Shown here: piece after piece, positions 16,595 to 24,467 of the stretch
How the letters are laid out: each line of letters starts with the position of its first letter
Position numbering within the stretch: position 1 is the first letter of the stretch
Source: Terriglobia bacterium
GTDB taxonomy: Bacteria > Acidobacteriota > Terriglobia > Bryobacterales > Bryobacteraceae
Length of the DNA stretch: 50,221 bases
Direction of reading: 5' to 3'
Assembly: GCA_021325175.1 (NCBI GenBank)
Contig: JAJPHS010000027.1
Location: 1-50,221, forward strand
Translations under genes and position numbers: made by a program
The notes under the pieces: model-generated
The model's database searches: none
What the model saw: only the letters and a program-made list of their open reading frames with translations
Told to the model about the DNA's origin: nothing

Positions 16595-17058
16595 GGCTGG
16601 CAGCAGCGAGGAAAAATTACCGTGTAGCCATCCAGTATAACTTCTGAGCGGCTCGTTGCCGAGTCCAAAACGAAACGGGACGAGCGCCGGAGCCAGCCGT
16701 TTTTAGAGGCTCCTTTGAAAAGGGAATGGCAAGATCCGGGAAATCGGCCGCAACACGTAATGCTTTTAAGGGATGTGGACGATAAGTTTGACCTGGTGAG
16801 CAACTTGGTCGGGGCAAGTTTTCGGTTGGTCACAAAGTTGCTTGCGTCAGGCAGTCGATTGTGTTATGGTTTGGAGAAAGCGATCTCGGAGCAGGCATCG
16901 CGTAGGCGACAAAGGCGTCAGCCAAGAACCTGCCTTACAGCAGGAGCTGTTTGCTGAACTGCAAATAGCGAATTCCCTAACAAACAGGGTACCGATCTTA
17001 GCGAGATGGATGATTGAACCTTTTTGGGTAACTTCGCGTCTAATGCCTTGTGACGCGG
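16595..17058. other. Intergenic region upstream of the dksA-like gene
   Basis: Over 460 bases between the GT39 gene and the dksA-like promoter. Reading frames here are short and lack ribosome sites or recognisable products. A small hairpin CCTGC-CTTACA-GCAGG lies at about 16930-16945. TTGCTT, 18 bases, TGTTAT at about 16849-16878 is a weak promoter candidate. The copy-2 element at 16970-17007 is the only feature with a match elsewhere in the window. A structured leader or small RNA is possible but not shown. Confidence 0.35.
16970..17007 (+). repeat. Copy 2 of a shared intergenic element
   Basis: GAATTCCCTAA, spacer, GGTACCGATCTTAGCG, then AGAT. It matches 3407-3446 (15 of 16 in the core). 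It lies about 50 bases upstream of the proposed dksA-like promoter. Confidence 0.45.
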
Positions 17059-17087
17059 TTGACCCCGATTGAAGCATTAGATATTTA
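17059..17087 (+). promoter_or_regulatory. Candidate promoter of the dksA-like gene
   Basis: TTGACC (17059-17064), 17-base spacer, TATTTA (17082-17087). A transcript start near 17094 leaves about 30 bases of leader with an AGGAG ribosome site at 17112-17116, nine bases before the ATG. Confidence 0.45.
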
Positions 17088-17125
17088 GAAGAAAACAAGA
17101 TAGAAAGAGACAGGAGAAGGCAGAA

Positions 17126-17512
17126 ATGACAAAAGCTGAATTGAACAAATTTAAGAGCATTCTGGAGGCGAAGCAGGCAGAACTGGCGCAGTTCGTCCGC
17201 AACCGCGAGGGCATCGCGATCGAGAAAAGTCCCGATGCGCTCGACGAGGTGCAGCACGCCGCCGAGCGTGAGTTGGCGATCCGCAATTTGGACCGCGAGT
17301 CCAACCTGCTGCGGAACGTTCGCGCAGCGCTGCGGCGCATCGATGAGGGCACCTTTGGCGTGTGCCTGCACTGCGAAGAGGACATCAGCCCGAAGCGCTT
17401 GGCGGCGGTGCCGTGGACGGCGTTTTGCATTCAGTGCCAGGAGATGGCGGACCGCAACCAGAACGGCGAAGGCTCGGAGAGCCTGGACGAGCTGCTGGTC
17501 AACGCGGCTTGA
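17126..17512 (+). CDS. DksA/TraR-family zinc finger regulator
   Basis: 128 residues. Residues 1-75 form an antiparallel coiled coil. Its loop carries SPDALDE, whose Asp37 and Asp40 fit the acidic DxxD tip that reaches the polymerase active site in DksA. The C-terminal zinc finger is VCLHCEEDI...AFCIQCQE, with Cys80, 83, 101 and 104. Proteins of this family bind the secondary channel of RNA polymerase and alter initiation, often with ppGpp. At 128 residues it is shorter than E. coli DksA (151) and longer than TraR (73). The ATG has a strong ribosome site (AGGAG, 9-base spacing). It appears monocistronic. Confidence 0.88.
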   Translation: MTKAELNKFKSILEAKQAELAQFVRNREGIAIEKSPDALDEVQHAAERELAIRNLDRESNLLRNVRAALRRIDEGTFGVCLHCEEDISPKRLAAVPWTAFCIQCQEMADRNQNGEGSESLDELLVNAA

Positions 17513-17532
17513 TTCGTCGTCAGAAAACTAAC

Positions 17533-17563
17533 GGGCGCGGAACGCTTCCGCTTCACCGCGCCC
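17533..17563. terminator. Possible bidirectional hairpin terminator
   Basis: GGGCGCGG (17533-17540) pairs perfectly with CCGCGCCC (17556-17563) around a 15-base loop. It lies between the convergent ends of the dksA-like gene and the small secreted protein. No T-tract follows on either side, so it may only protect RNA ends or act with Rho. Confidence 0.35.
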
Positions 17564-17605
17564 AGGGTGTTTGGTGTCGGATCGGCCGTCGCCAGAAGGG
17601 GTCAC

Positions 17606-17947
17606 TCAATTGAGGACTTCGATCGATTCGGCGACATCCCCTCTGCGTTCCGGGAGAAAATGAATTTTCACATTTTTGTGCGCGCTCAGATCGCCAAGGC
17701 TGAGGTGCGCGCTGCCCTGCCGGATTTTTGTCCTCGGCGTTACCACGAAATCAAAAGTGGTTCCGTCGCCCGATACGATCAGTAGATGCTGCGACACGTC
17801 GACTTGATCGATGCGGCCAGACAGATCCTCCGGTGGCCAGCCGCGGATTTCGCTCCTGGCGGCAGTCTTAGCCGGAGCGGTGTTGGAAGCGAAACACACG
17901 GGAGCGGCGGCCAGCACGGCCGCGGCTACAAGAAATAGAGCTTTCAT
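17606..17947 (-). CDS. Small exported protein of unknown function
   Basis: 113 residues from the ATG at 17947, chosen because AGGTG lies 6 bases upstream and a signal peptide (MKALFLVAAAVLAAAPVCFA) follows. The mature part has the pattern SGRIDQVDVSQHLLIVSGDGTTFDFVVTP, then TKIRQGSAHLSLGDL. This is a small OB-like beta barrel reminiscent of DUF5666-type periplasmic domains. Function unknown. It stands between dksA-like (convergent) and pgeF (same strand, 72 bases upstream) and has its own ribosome site. Confidence 0.65.
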   Translation of the reverse strand: MKALFLVAAAVLAAAPVCFASNTAPAKTAARSEIRGWPPEDLSGRIDQVDVSQHLLIVSGDGTTFDFVVTPRTKIRQGSAHLSLGDLSAHKNVKIHFLPERRGDVAESIEVLN

Positions 17948-18019
17948 GGTATTCACCTCTATACAAATTTTTTCTCGAAACGGCGGCATTATGCCATCCT
18001 GCCGGCGCGCGATAGCGCC

Positions 18020-18634
18020 TTAGAGCATGCGGATAAAGGAAATCATTCTCCCGGCGCGCTCGCCGTCGCGCCGGAAGGAATGAAAGCGGCGGCCGTCGCA
18101 GAAGGTGCAGAATCCCAGAACATCGATCTGCGGCTCCGGAACACCGGTTTCGACAAGCTGCCGCCGGTTTTCCTTCGCCAAATCGACAAACCCCGGTCCG
18201 TTTAATCCGAACCGGCGGCCGACATCCTCACCCACGCGATAACAGCAGGCGCCGATTCCCGGACCAATCGCTACCATCAGATCCTCGGGCCTGGTCCCGT
18301 ATTGCCGCTGCATGGCGCCGATCGTTTCCGCCACGATCCGCGCCGCCGTTCCACGCCATCCGGCGTGAACCGCGGCGACCGCGCATTTCACCGGATCCGC
18401 CAAAAGGATCGGCAGGCAATCGGCGGTGCGGATCGAAACTCCCAGGCTGGGAACGTTGGTGATTAATGCATCGCCTTCGCCGGCCGGCCCCGGCGTGCAG
18501 GCGGCGATCCACCGGGCGGAATGAATCTGTCGAAGACTTGCAAACCCGTCCTGCTCAAAGGCTGAAGTCCGAGTACCAAAGCCGTGCTCGACGCGCGGGA
18601 CGCGGCACAGGAGTTGTGAGGCCAGCAGATCCAC
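18020..18634 (-). CDS. pgeF: Purine nucleoside phosphorylase/laccase-domain protein (YfiH/PgeF family)
   Basis: 204 residues from a GTG at 18634, shorter than the usual 240-260. The metal-site residues are present: His38 (QIHSAR), Cys73 (ADCLP) and His90 (HAGWRG), followed by the conserved AIGPGIGACCYRVGEDV. Family members (bacterial YfiH, human LACC1) act on purine nucleosides. In bacteria the protein has also been linked to editing of peptidoglycan precursors. It lies 17 bases after zapA in an operon with division genes, which fits the latter role. The short N-terminus lacks some strands of the family; an earlier start would run into zapA. Confidence 0.88.
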   Translation of the reverse strand: MDLLASQLLCRVPRVEHGFGTRTSAFEQDGFASLRQIHSARWIAACTPGPAGEGDALITNVPSLGVSIRTADCLPILLADPVKCAVAAVHAGWRGTAARIVAETIGAMQRQYGTRPEDLMVAIGPGIGACCYRVGEDVGRRFGLNGPGFVDLAKENRRQLVETGVPEPQIDVLGFCTFCDGRRFHSFRRDGERAGRMISFIRML

Positions 18635-18651
18635 TTTTCTGAAGTGCGAGT

Positions 18652-18951
18652 TTACTCGCCGCAGTTCGCCGCCTGATCGAGCAGCAGGGAAAACTGCCGC
18701 GTCTTCTGATCGACGCGGGTTTTGAGCTCGGTGAGTTCCCGCTCGATGGCTTTCAGGCGATCGGCCATGTGCAGGCAGGCGAGCACGGCCACGCGGTTGG
18801 AATCGGCCGTACCCATGCGGTGCGCGATCTCGGTCATCAACTCATCGACGGTATGCGCGAGCGATTCGACCTCTGCCGCGTCGCCGCTGGTAACCAGAGA
18901 GTAACTCTGGTTGAAGATGGTGACTCGAACCGCGTTTCGCGCCGGGTCCAT
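18652..18951 (-). CDS. zapA: Cell division protein ZapA
   Basis: 99 residues. The N-terminal half (VRVTIFNQSYSLVTSGDAAEVESLAHTVDELM) is the compact ZapA head. The C-terminal half (about 45-95) is a long helix that dimerises. ZapA crosslinks FtsZ filaments at the division ring. The ATG follows the stop of the upstream coiled-coil gene without a gap (TAAATG), indicating coupling. The coiled-coil neighbour may be its partner. Length and pattern are typical for the family. Confidence 0.85.
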   Translation of the reverse strand: MDPARNAVRVTIFNQSYSLVTSGDAAEVESLAHTVDELMTEIAHRMGTADSNRVAVLACLHMADRLKAIERELTELKTRVDQKTRQFSLLLDQAANCGE

Positions 18952-19227
18952 TTACGACCCGCTTAACAAATCCATCTGTCCGAGCAACTTTTCGATGCGC
19001 GTGCGGACCTGCTTGCGTTCGCCGCGAAGCTCCTCGAGTTCCTGCCGCAGCTTCTGGATCTCGGAACCGGCCGCGGCCGAGGCTTGCTTCAGCTCCTGCC
19101 GGGCCTGATCGCGTTCGGCAAGGGCGGCGTCGCGCTCGGCGCGGAGCGAGGCAACCAGATCCACCGTGCGGCGGATACGTTCTTCCAGATCGAATAGCGA
19201 ATCCTGTTCAGGCGCGGGACTGCTCAT
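18952..19227 (-). CDS. Short coiled-coil protein, ZapB-like
   Basis: 91 residues, nearly all a single coiled coil (about 10-85) with heptads rich in Arg, Glu, Ala and Leu (LRAERDAALAERDQARQEL). No other domain. ZapB in enterobacteria is a similar all-helical protein that binds ZapA. The immediate coupling to zapA (TAAATG junction) makes a ZapA partner likely, but sequence alone cannot prove homology of a low-complexity coil. Its own start directly follows the rplT stop, again as TAAATG. Confidence 0.65.
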   Translation of the reverse strand: MSSPAPEQDSLFDLEERIRRTVDLVASLRAERDAALAERDQARQELKQASAAAGSEIQKLRQELEELRGERKQVRTRIEKLLGQMDLLSGS

Positions 19228-19593
19228 TTACTTCGCTGCTCCTAATGCGGCTTTGGCCTGCGCGATCAGCGCGCCGAAAGCGGCGGGATCGTTGGCGGCC
19301 AGATCAGCCAGAATTTTCCGGTTCAGCTCGATGCCGGCTTTTTTCAATCCATCCATGAAGCGGCTGTAGGAAATTTCGGCGGAGCGGCAGGCCGCCCCGA
19401 TACGCACGATCCACAGCGAACGGAAATCGCGCTTCTTCAGGCGTCGTCCGATGTAGCCGTAGCGCAGCGATTTTTCCACCGCCTCCTGCGCGGAGCGATG
19501 CAGCTTGCTTTTGGTGAGGAAAAAGCCTTTGGCGCGAGCGAGAGTTTTCTTCCGGCTGGCTCGCCGGTGGGTTCCACGTTTGACTCTGGGCAC
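19228..19593 (-). CDS. rplT: 50S ribosomal protein L20
   Basis: 121 residues, typical length. It begins [24 protein letters not shown] and contains [16 protein letters not shown] and [23 protein letters not shown], all hallmark L20 segments. L20 binds 23S rRNA early in assembly and can repress its own operon. It lies 70 bases after rpmI in the usual order. Confidence 0.97.
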   Translation of the reverse strand: MPRVKRGTHRRASRKKTLARAKGFFLTKSKLHRSAQEAVEKSLRYGYIGRRLKKRDFRSLWIVRIGAACRSAEISYSRFMDGLKKAGIELNRKILADLAANDPAAFGALIAQAKAALGAAK

Positions 19594-19663
19594 GTTTTCT
19601 CCTTCTGCTATTACGCCGGATCAGGCACGTGCGATTTTGGCCCGTCCAGTCGAATTCGCCGCT

Positions 19664-19858
19664 CTAATACGGCAGCATTCTTTTAATTTCGGGCGCGTTG
19701 GCCGGTTCCGCGACATCGCTCTGACCTAGCCGCCGCTTGCGCGAGCGCGGTTTCGAGGTCAGAATATGGCGCGCAAACGCGTGGCGGCGCTTGATCTTGC
19801 CGGTCCCGGTCTTTTTGAACCTTTTGGCCGCACCCTTATGGGTCTTTAACTTTGGCAT
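19664..19858 (-). CDS. rpmI: 50S ribosomal protein L35
   Basis: 64 residues from the ATG at 19858. It begins [33 protein letters not shown], the canonical L35 start; the long frame upstream is not part of the gene. The usual third member infC is not found upstream, where a divergent amidohydrolase starts at 20042. The 183 bases between must contain the operon promoter and any L20 autoregulatory leader, but I cannot delineate it. Confidence 0.95.
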   Translation of the reverse strand: MPKLKTHKGAAKRFKKTGTGKIKRRHAFARHILTSKPRSRKRRLGQSDVAEPANAPEIKRMLPY

Positions 19859-20041
19859 GAGATGTCCTGGATGCCGGCAGCGTGCCGACTGTTTGAGTTT
19901 AACACAGTGCTCGCCGTGCCCGCGCCTGCGATCAAACCCGGAACGGCAGAGGATGTGCGCAACCACGATCTTTCGAAGTCCATGCCGGCGCTTCGCCGTT
20001 TGCGAGCCTGAGTGCATTATCATGATTGAGGTTCACCAATA

Positions 20042-21040
20042 ATGCCGGTTATTGATTTTCACAATCACTACTATCCGCCAGGATATTTAAAAGCGCTCCA
20101 ATCCGGCCAGAGCCAGGTGCGGGTGAGCTATGACGATCGCGGCAATCCGCTTCTGCATTATCCGGGCGACTACAACATCGCCGTTCCGGGCCAGCGTGAT
20201 CTGACGATTCGCGAAAAGATGCTGGATGATCTGGGTATCGATATGCAGGTGCTGACGATGACCACGCCGGGCACGCATGTCGAAACTCCCGCGGCGGCGG
20301 CGCGCCTGGCTTCGCTGGTGAACGACGAATTCGCCGAAGGGATCGCCGCGCATCCGGGCCGCTTCACCGCGCTGGCCACGCTGCCGTTGAACGATCCCCA
20401 CGCATCGGTGAAAGAATTGGAACGCGCCATGCGCCAGCTCGGATTGCGCGGGGCCATGCTGTTCGGCAACGTGAACGGCATCGCGCTCGCAGATCGCCGG
20501 TACTGGCCGCTGTACGAACTCGCCGATGAGCTGGAGGCCGTGCTCTACATTCATCCCACGCATCCGCTGGGCGTCGAAGCGATGACGGATTTCTGGCTGA
20601 TGCCCCTGGTCGGATTCCTGTTCGATACAACGCTGGCCGCCGCAAAACTCGTCTTCGCCGGCCTGCCGGAAAGATTCCCGCGCATCAGATGGGCGCTGGC
20701 TCATCTGGGCGGGGCGATACCATATCTGGCAGAGCGGCTGGACCGCGGGCATCGCGCCTTTAAGGAATGCCGTCAAAATATCCAGCGCCCGCCGAGCGAG
20801 TATCTGAAGAAATTCTACTTCGATACCGTGAACTTCGATCCCGATGCGCTGAAGCTGGCGATTGCGTTTGCCGGCGCGGACCATCTGCTGGCCGGCAGCG
20901 ATTACGCGCATCAGATCGGCAGCCCTACGCTGATGCTCGAAAGCATTCGCGCGCTGGAGATCTCCGAGGAAGATCGCGCGCGCATCCTCGGCGGCAACGC
21001 GGCCCGGCTGCTGGGATTCAGCCGATCCGCCGGAGAATAA
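20042..21040 (+). CDS. ACMSD-type amidohydrolase (metal-dependent decarboxylase/hydrolase)
   Basis: 332 residues of the amidohydrolase_2 family. Metal ligands appear in order: His7 and His9 (DFHNH), His171/His174 (YIHPTHP), His in HLGGAIPYLAERLDR, and Asp in LAGSDYAHQ. The pattern TPGTHVETPAAAARLASLVNDE resembles 2-amino-3-carboxymuconate-6-semialdehyde decarboxylase and related ring-acid decarboxylases. The substrate is unknown; no aromatic catabolic genes are adjacent. GAGG at about 20025-20028 is a plausible ribosome site. The gene is divergent from rpmI and converges with the MgtE-like gene 14 bases downstream. Confidence 0.88.
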   Translation: MPVIDFHNHYYPPGYLKALQSGQSQVRVSYDDRGNPLLHYPGDYNIAVPGQRDLTIREKMLDDLGIDMQVLTMTTPGTHVETPAAAARLASLVNDEFAEGIAAHPGRFTALATLPLNDPHASVKELERAMRQLGLRGAMLFGNVNGIALADRRYWPLYELADELEAVLYIHPTHPLGVEAMTDFWLMPLVGFLFDTTLAAAKLVFAGLPERFPRIRWALAHLGGAIPYLAERLDRGHRAFKECRQNIQRPPSEYLKKFYFDTVNFDPDALKLAIAFAGADHLLAGSDYAHQIGSPTLMLESIRALEISEEDRARILGGNAARLLGFSRSAGE

Positions 21041-21054
21041 ATCGGCTGAAAAAA

Positions 21055-22302
21055 TTATTTCTGCCGCAGCACGGAGATGATATCGTCGGCGGTGATTACG
21101 CCCGCCAGTTTTCCGTCCTCATCCACTACCGGGAGCGCGAGAAGGTTGTACTTATCGAACAGCTCCGTGATGCGATCCTGACGCTCGGAAACCGGGACCT
21201 CGATCAGCGAGCCGGCCGCCAGCGAGGCCAGCGGAGTGGCGCCTTCATGCAGGAACAGCCGCGCCAGCGGCACGGCGCCTTTTAAACGATCCTCGGCATC
21301 CACCAGAAACAGCGTATTCAGGTTTTCGAGCAACTCCTCATTTTTCTTGAGCGCCGCCAGCGCGTCGGCAACCGTCGCATCTTCCCGGAGCGCGACGTAT
21401 TCGGTGTTCATCATTCCGCCCGCCGTGTCTTCCTCGTATTCGAGAAGCTCGGAAACCTCCGATTTGGGTTCGGCTTCCATCTCCTGAAGGATTCCTTCGC
21501 TGGTTTCCTCCTCGAGCTCGGCCAGCACGTCGGCGGCTTCATCCGGCGGCATTTCCTCCACAATATCGGCCGCTTTTTGAGCTTCGAGCGATTCAAGAAT
21601 GCTCGCCTGAATGCCCGGATCGACTTCGGAGAGCGTTTCGGCCGCCACTTCGTGGTCGATGTTCTCAAAAATCGCCTCGCGATCCTGCGGGCTCAGTTTT
21701 TCGACGATATCGGCCAGATCGGCCGGGTGCATGTCTTCCAGCAAACGATTGGAGATATTCAGGCGCAGCCGGCGCTGCGGATCGGGCTCCAGGATATTGC
21801 AAAACTCCCAGCGAATCGAATGCGGCGGGATTCGGACCTGCAAGCGCCGCACCCAGCGCGGCGGCAAAATGCCGGCGAGCAGCCGCCGGAAAATGCTGCG
21901 GATGCCGATATCGACTTCCAGCACCCATAGCTCGTCGCCGCCGTTTTCGTGCCGCACCTCGAAGGTGATGTCGTTTACGCGAACCACCTTGCGGCCCTGC
22001 GCGTCGATGATCTGCTGATCGAGAAGATCGCGCACCATCCGCAGCATGTACTCGTCGGAATGATACGGGGTAAGGTTTTCATCCTTGAGATAAATCCCGT
22101 CCAGGGAGATGGACCGGATCTGGTCGTGGCGGATCGTCAGCCAGGTCCAGCCTCCGCCGCCCATCAGAAATCGGTCGATGCGGACCGGATCGATCAGCGG
22201 CACCAGCGCGGCGTCTTTGAGCACACCGATTTTGCGCCCTTTAAGGTCATAAACCTTGAGGCCGCGCAGTTCGGTGAGGTACAGAATCTGCTGCTCCGCC
22301 AT
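21055..22302 (-). CDS. PRC-barrel/MgtE-N/CBS protein lacking the magnesium channel
   Basis: 415 residues from the ATG at 22302; an ATG at 22356 would add 18 residues. Residues 1-150 form two PRC-barrel-like units (TELRGLKVYDLKGRKIGVLKDA). About 165-290 is the MgtE N-terminal superhelical domain (DLADIVEKLSPQDREAIFENI and the repeated VEEMPPDEAADVLAEL). About 300-415 is a pair of CBS domains (VALREDATVADALAAL and VPVSERQDRITELFDKYNLLALPVVDEDG). The transmembrane channel of true MgtE is absent. This is therefore a soluble Mg2+- or nucleotide-sensing module, of the kind sometimes beside Nramp-type transporters. None lies adjacent here. Confidence 0.88.
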   Translation of the reverse strand: MAEQQILYLTELRGLKVYDLKGRKIGVLKDAALVPLIDPVRIDRFLMGGGGWTWLTIRHDQIRSISLDGIYLKDENLTPYHSDEYMLRMVRDLLDQQIIDAQGRKVVRVNDITFEVRHENGGDELWVLEVDIGIRSIFRRLLAGILPPRWVRRLQVRIPPHSIRWEFCNILEPDPQRRLRLNISNRLLEDMHPADLADIVEKLSPQDREAIFENIDHEVAAETLSEVDPGIQASILESLEAQKAADIVEEMPPDEAADVLAELEEETSEGILQEMEAEPKSEVSELLEYEEDTAGGMMNTEYVALREDATVADALAALKKNEELLENLNTLFLVDAEDRLKGAVPLARLFLHEGATPLASLAAGSLIEVPVSERQDRITELFDKYNLLALPVVDEDGKLAGVITADDIISVLRQK

Positions 22303-22395
22303 GCTGGATCCGGCAAGCCCATATAAGGCACGAGGCCTAACTTCAATATCCACCATCGCGGCGGAGGTGGCAAGGAAATTTCGAAAATTTAAGGT

Positions 22396-23085
22396 TTATC
22401 GCTTGGCGATCAGCACGCGCGAGGGATAACCGGTCTGCCGGACCGAATGCGCATCGACGATTCGCAGCCCGGCTTCTTCCACCAGATCGGGCACGGAGCG
22501 CTCGATCTGCCGTCCCCAGAACGCCGGCACCAGCTTCCCGCAGACGCCATAAAGACGATTGAACACGGTCGCGTTCTGGCCGATCACCACCAGCGCGAAT
22601 TTTCCTCCGGGGCGGAGAACACGCCGGATCTCGCGCAGCGTGAGACGAATATCGTCGTGCGCCAGCAATTCGAACAGATAGCAGCAGACCACCGCGTCGA
22701 AACTCGAATTGCGAAACGGCATGCTGCGGACATCGACCGCTCCGCAGTGCGCTTGCGCCTTGGGAAACGCGCGGCGCGCCCGGAGCTGCGTTCGCGCCGC
22801 CATCCTCGGCGAAAGATCCAGGCCGAATGTCTTGCCGCTCGGATTGGCTTTCACCAAACGCTGGAACATCTCCCCCGATCCGGTGGCCAGCTCCAGCACG
22901 CGCATCCCATCGCGGATTCCGGCATGGCGCATGGCGCAGGCGTGAGCCTTGGAATGAAAAAAGAACGTGCTGACCGGATAGACGGAGGCCAGCCTGTCAT
23001 ATACGCGGCGCGTGCGTTCCGCGATCGTGCGCGGCAACTGCTGTTCCGCCCGCGGAAGGAGAATGGAGTAGTTCCAATCGCTCAA
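22396..23085 (-). CDS. Class I SAM-dependent methyltransferase (UbiE-like)
   Basis: 229 residues, starting at a TTG that overlaps the kinase stop (TTGA). Motif I is VLELATGSGEMF, the acidic end of strand 2 is in FGLDLSPRM, and motif post-I/II is FDAVVCCYLFELL. A following LRPGGKFALVV is typical of small-molecule methyltransferases. The N-terminal segment RVYDRLASVYPVSTFFF is UbiE/quinone-methylase-like. The substrate cannot be fixed; a quinone or lipid is possible. Translation is coupled to a histidine kinase, which is unusual for a metabolic methyltransferase. Confidence 0.8.
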   Translation of the reverse strand: MSDWNYSILLPRAEQQLPRTIAERTRRVYDRLASVYPVSTFFFHSKAHACAMRHAGIRDGMRVLELATGSGEMFQRLVKANPSGKTFGLDLSPRMAARTQLRARRAFPKAQAHCGAVDVRSMPFRNSSFDAVVCCYLFELLAHDDIRLTLREIRRVLRPGGKFALVVIGQNATVFNRLYGVCGKLVPAFWGRQIERSVPDLVEEAGLRIVDAHSVRQTGYPSRVLIAKR

Positions 23086-24425
23086 ATGCGGCTCCCGCCG
23101 TTCACGAATGTGTTCACCACTGTTTCCGCCAGTAGCGTACCGCTTGCCTGCTCGGGAAGCTCGATACCCGTGCTGGTTCCTTCTCCGGGCCGGCTATCGA
23201 TCCACATCTTGTAATCATAGCCGAAAAGGACCTTCAACCGCTCGTTCACGTTGCTGACGCCGATGCCCTGCTGAAACAGCGTCGCCAACTTCGCTTCCGG
23301 GATTCCCACCCCGTCATCCTCCACCGAAATCTGCAATCGACGGGCCACCATTCTGCTGCGGATGCGAATCGTGCCGCCGTCCACTTTGCTTGAAAGCCCG
23401 TGGCGAATGCTGTTTTCCACCAGCGGCTGCAAAAGCATGCTGGGCACCAGCAGATCAAGCGTCGCCGGATCGATATCCTTCACGAAACGGAGCTTCTCGC
23501 CGAAGCGCACCATCTCAATGGAAAGATAATCGTCCACAAACGATAATTCTTCACCCAGAGAAGTCAAATTGTCCTGTTGACGCAACAATCGGCGCAGAAT
23601 TTTCGACAATTTGTACACCACCTGGCGAGCCTGGTCCGGATCCAGACGGATCAGCGACGCCACCGAATTTAACGTGTTGAACAGGAAATGCGGATTGATC
23701 TGCCGGCTCAGCGCCGACAGACGCGCTTCGTTCAAGTGCAACTGCTGCTGCTCGAGCTTTTTTTCGTTACGATTGCTGTTCCAGATCTTGATCGGCAGCG
23801 CCGTGGCGAACAGCGTCGAAGCGTAGATGGCGACAATCATCCAGGGCCCGTCGTGAAACTGCTGCTCCAGGGAAAATGCCGATTTGAAATGCCGCGAGAC
23901 GATCTGCCGCAGCATCTCCGCCAGCACAATCACCAGCACGCAGCCCAGACTGTACGCCGGCAGCCGCAGATCGCGGCGGCGCACCAGCCGCCAAAGGCTC
24001 AGATCCGGAAACGGCGAAAACTGCCAGATCGCTTCCTTATCCGGCGCGACATCGCGCAGCAAGCCTCCCAGCACGCCCGCCGCCGCAAACAGGATCAGCG
24101 ACATCCATTCGCCGTGCAGAACCGCGGGGATCGGGATCAGAACGCCCGCCAGCAGTCCCGTGACGTAACCGCCCAGCATCCCCATGGCGAGGCTTCCTTC
24201 CAAACCCAGATCCAGCGCCTGATACGATTCCGGCTCGATTACACGAGCAAGAACGCCGGTTCCGAAGATGGCCGAGCACACCAGCGCCATCTGCACGCGC
24301 TGCGCCAGCGTTCGCTCCTCGCGCATCAGCATGCGCTGGAAGCGTCCGCTCCGCGTGAGAATGCTGGCAAGCGACGCCGCCACCGCGAGCTTCACCAGCA
24401 GAACCACCAGATGCTGCGAAACCAT
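23082..24425 (-). CDS. LytS/YehU-type sensor histidine kinase
   Basis: 447 residues. Five or six hydrophobic helices (about 1-215, including a 5TM-LYT-like block with GGYVTGLLAGVLIPIPAVLHGEWMS) are followed by a coiled linker (220-240) and a His_kinase domain. The phospho-acceptor box is SRQINPHFLFNTLN (His246), the N-box is LLQPLVENSIRHGL, and the G-box is VEDDGVGIPEAK. Kinases of this class pair with LytTR response regulators, but none is encoded in the window. Family members sense cell-envelope or metabolite signals. The start is 15 bases from a palindromic -10-like ATTATAAT shared with ribA. The methyltransferase downstream is coupled. Confidence 0.9.
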   Translation of the reverse strand: MVSQHLVVLLVKLAVAASLASILTRSGRFQRMLMREERTLAQRVQMALVCSAIFGTGVLARVIEPESYQALDLGLEGSLAMGMLGGYVTGLLAGVLIPIPAVLHGEWMSLILFAAAGVLGGLLRDVAPDKEAIWQFSPFPDLSLWRLVRRRDLRLPAYSLGCVLVIVLAEMLRQIVSRHFKSAFSLEQQFHDGPWMIVAIYASTLFATALPIKIWNSNRNEKKLEQQQLHLNEARLSALSRQINPHFLFNTLNSVASLIRLDPDQARQVVYKLSKILRRLLRQQDNLTSLGEELSFVDDYLSIEMVRFGEKLRFVKDIDPATLDLLVPSMLLQPLVENSIRHGLSSKVDGGTIRIRSRMVARRLQISVEDDGVGIPEAKLATLFQQGIGVSNVNERLKVLFGYDYKMWIDSRPGEGTSTGIELPEQASGTLLAETVVNTFVNGGSRI

Positions 24426-24440
24426 ATTCCGCCACGCATC

Positions 24441-24448
24441 ATTATAAT
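24441..24448. promoter_or_regulatory. Palindromic ATTATAAT between divergent kinase and ribA genes
   Basis: An 8-bp palindrome that presents TATAAT on both strands. It sits 15 bases from the kinase ATG (24425) and 19 bases from the favoured ribA ATG (24468). No -35 consensus is clear on either side. It could work as a shared -10 for both genes. Confidence 0.45.
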
Positions 24449-24467
24449 GAAAGTACCTGCCTCACTC

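Noticed and set aside
16847-17371. Leftward 174-codon frame over the dksA-like gene
   Set aside because: Antisense to a clear zinc-finger gene with good start signals.
19859-20041. infC upstream of rpmI
   Set aside because: Only 183 bases exist before the divergent amidohydrolase and the frame there has no IF3 features.
23688-24446. Long open frame leading into ribA, suggesting a 460-residue fusion
   Set aside because: It is antisense to the histidine kinase, is Gln/Arg-rich without domain signs, and ribA has its own start with the family's normal length.
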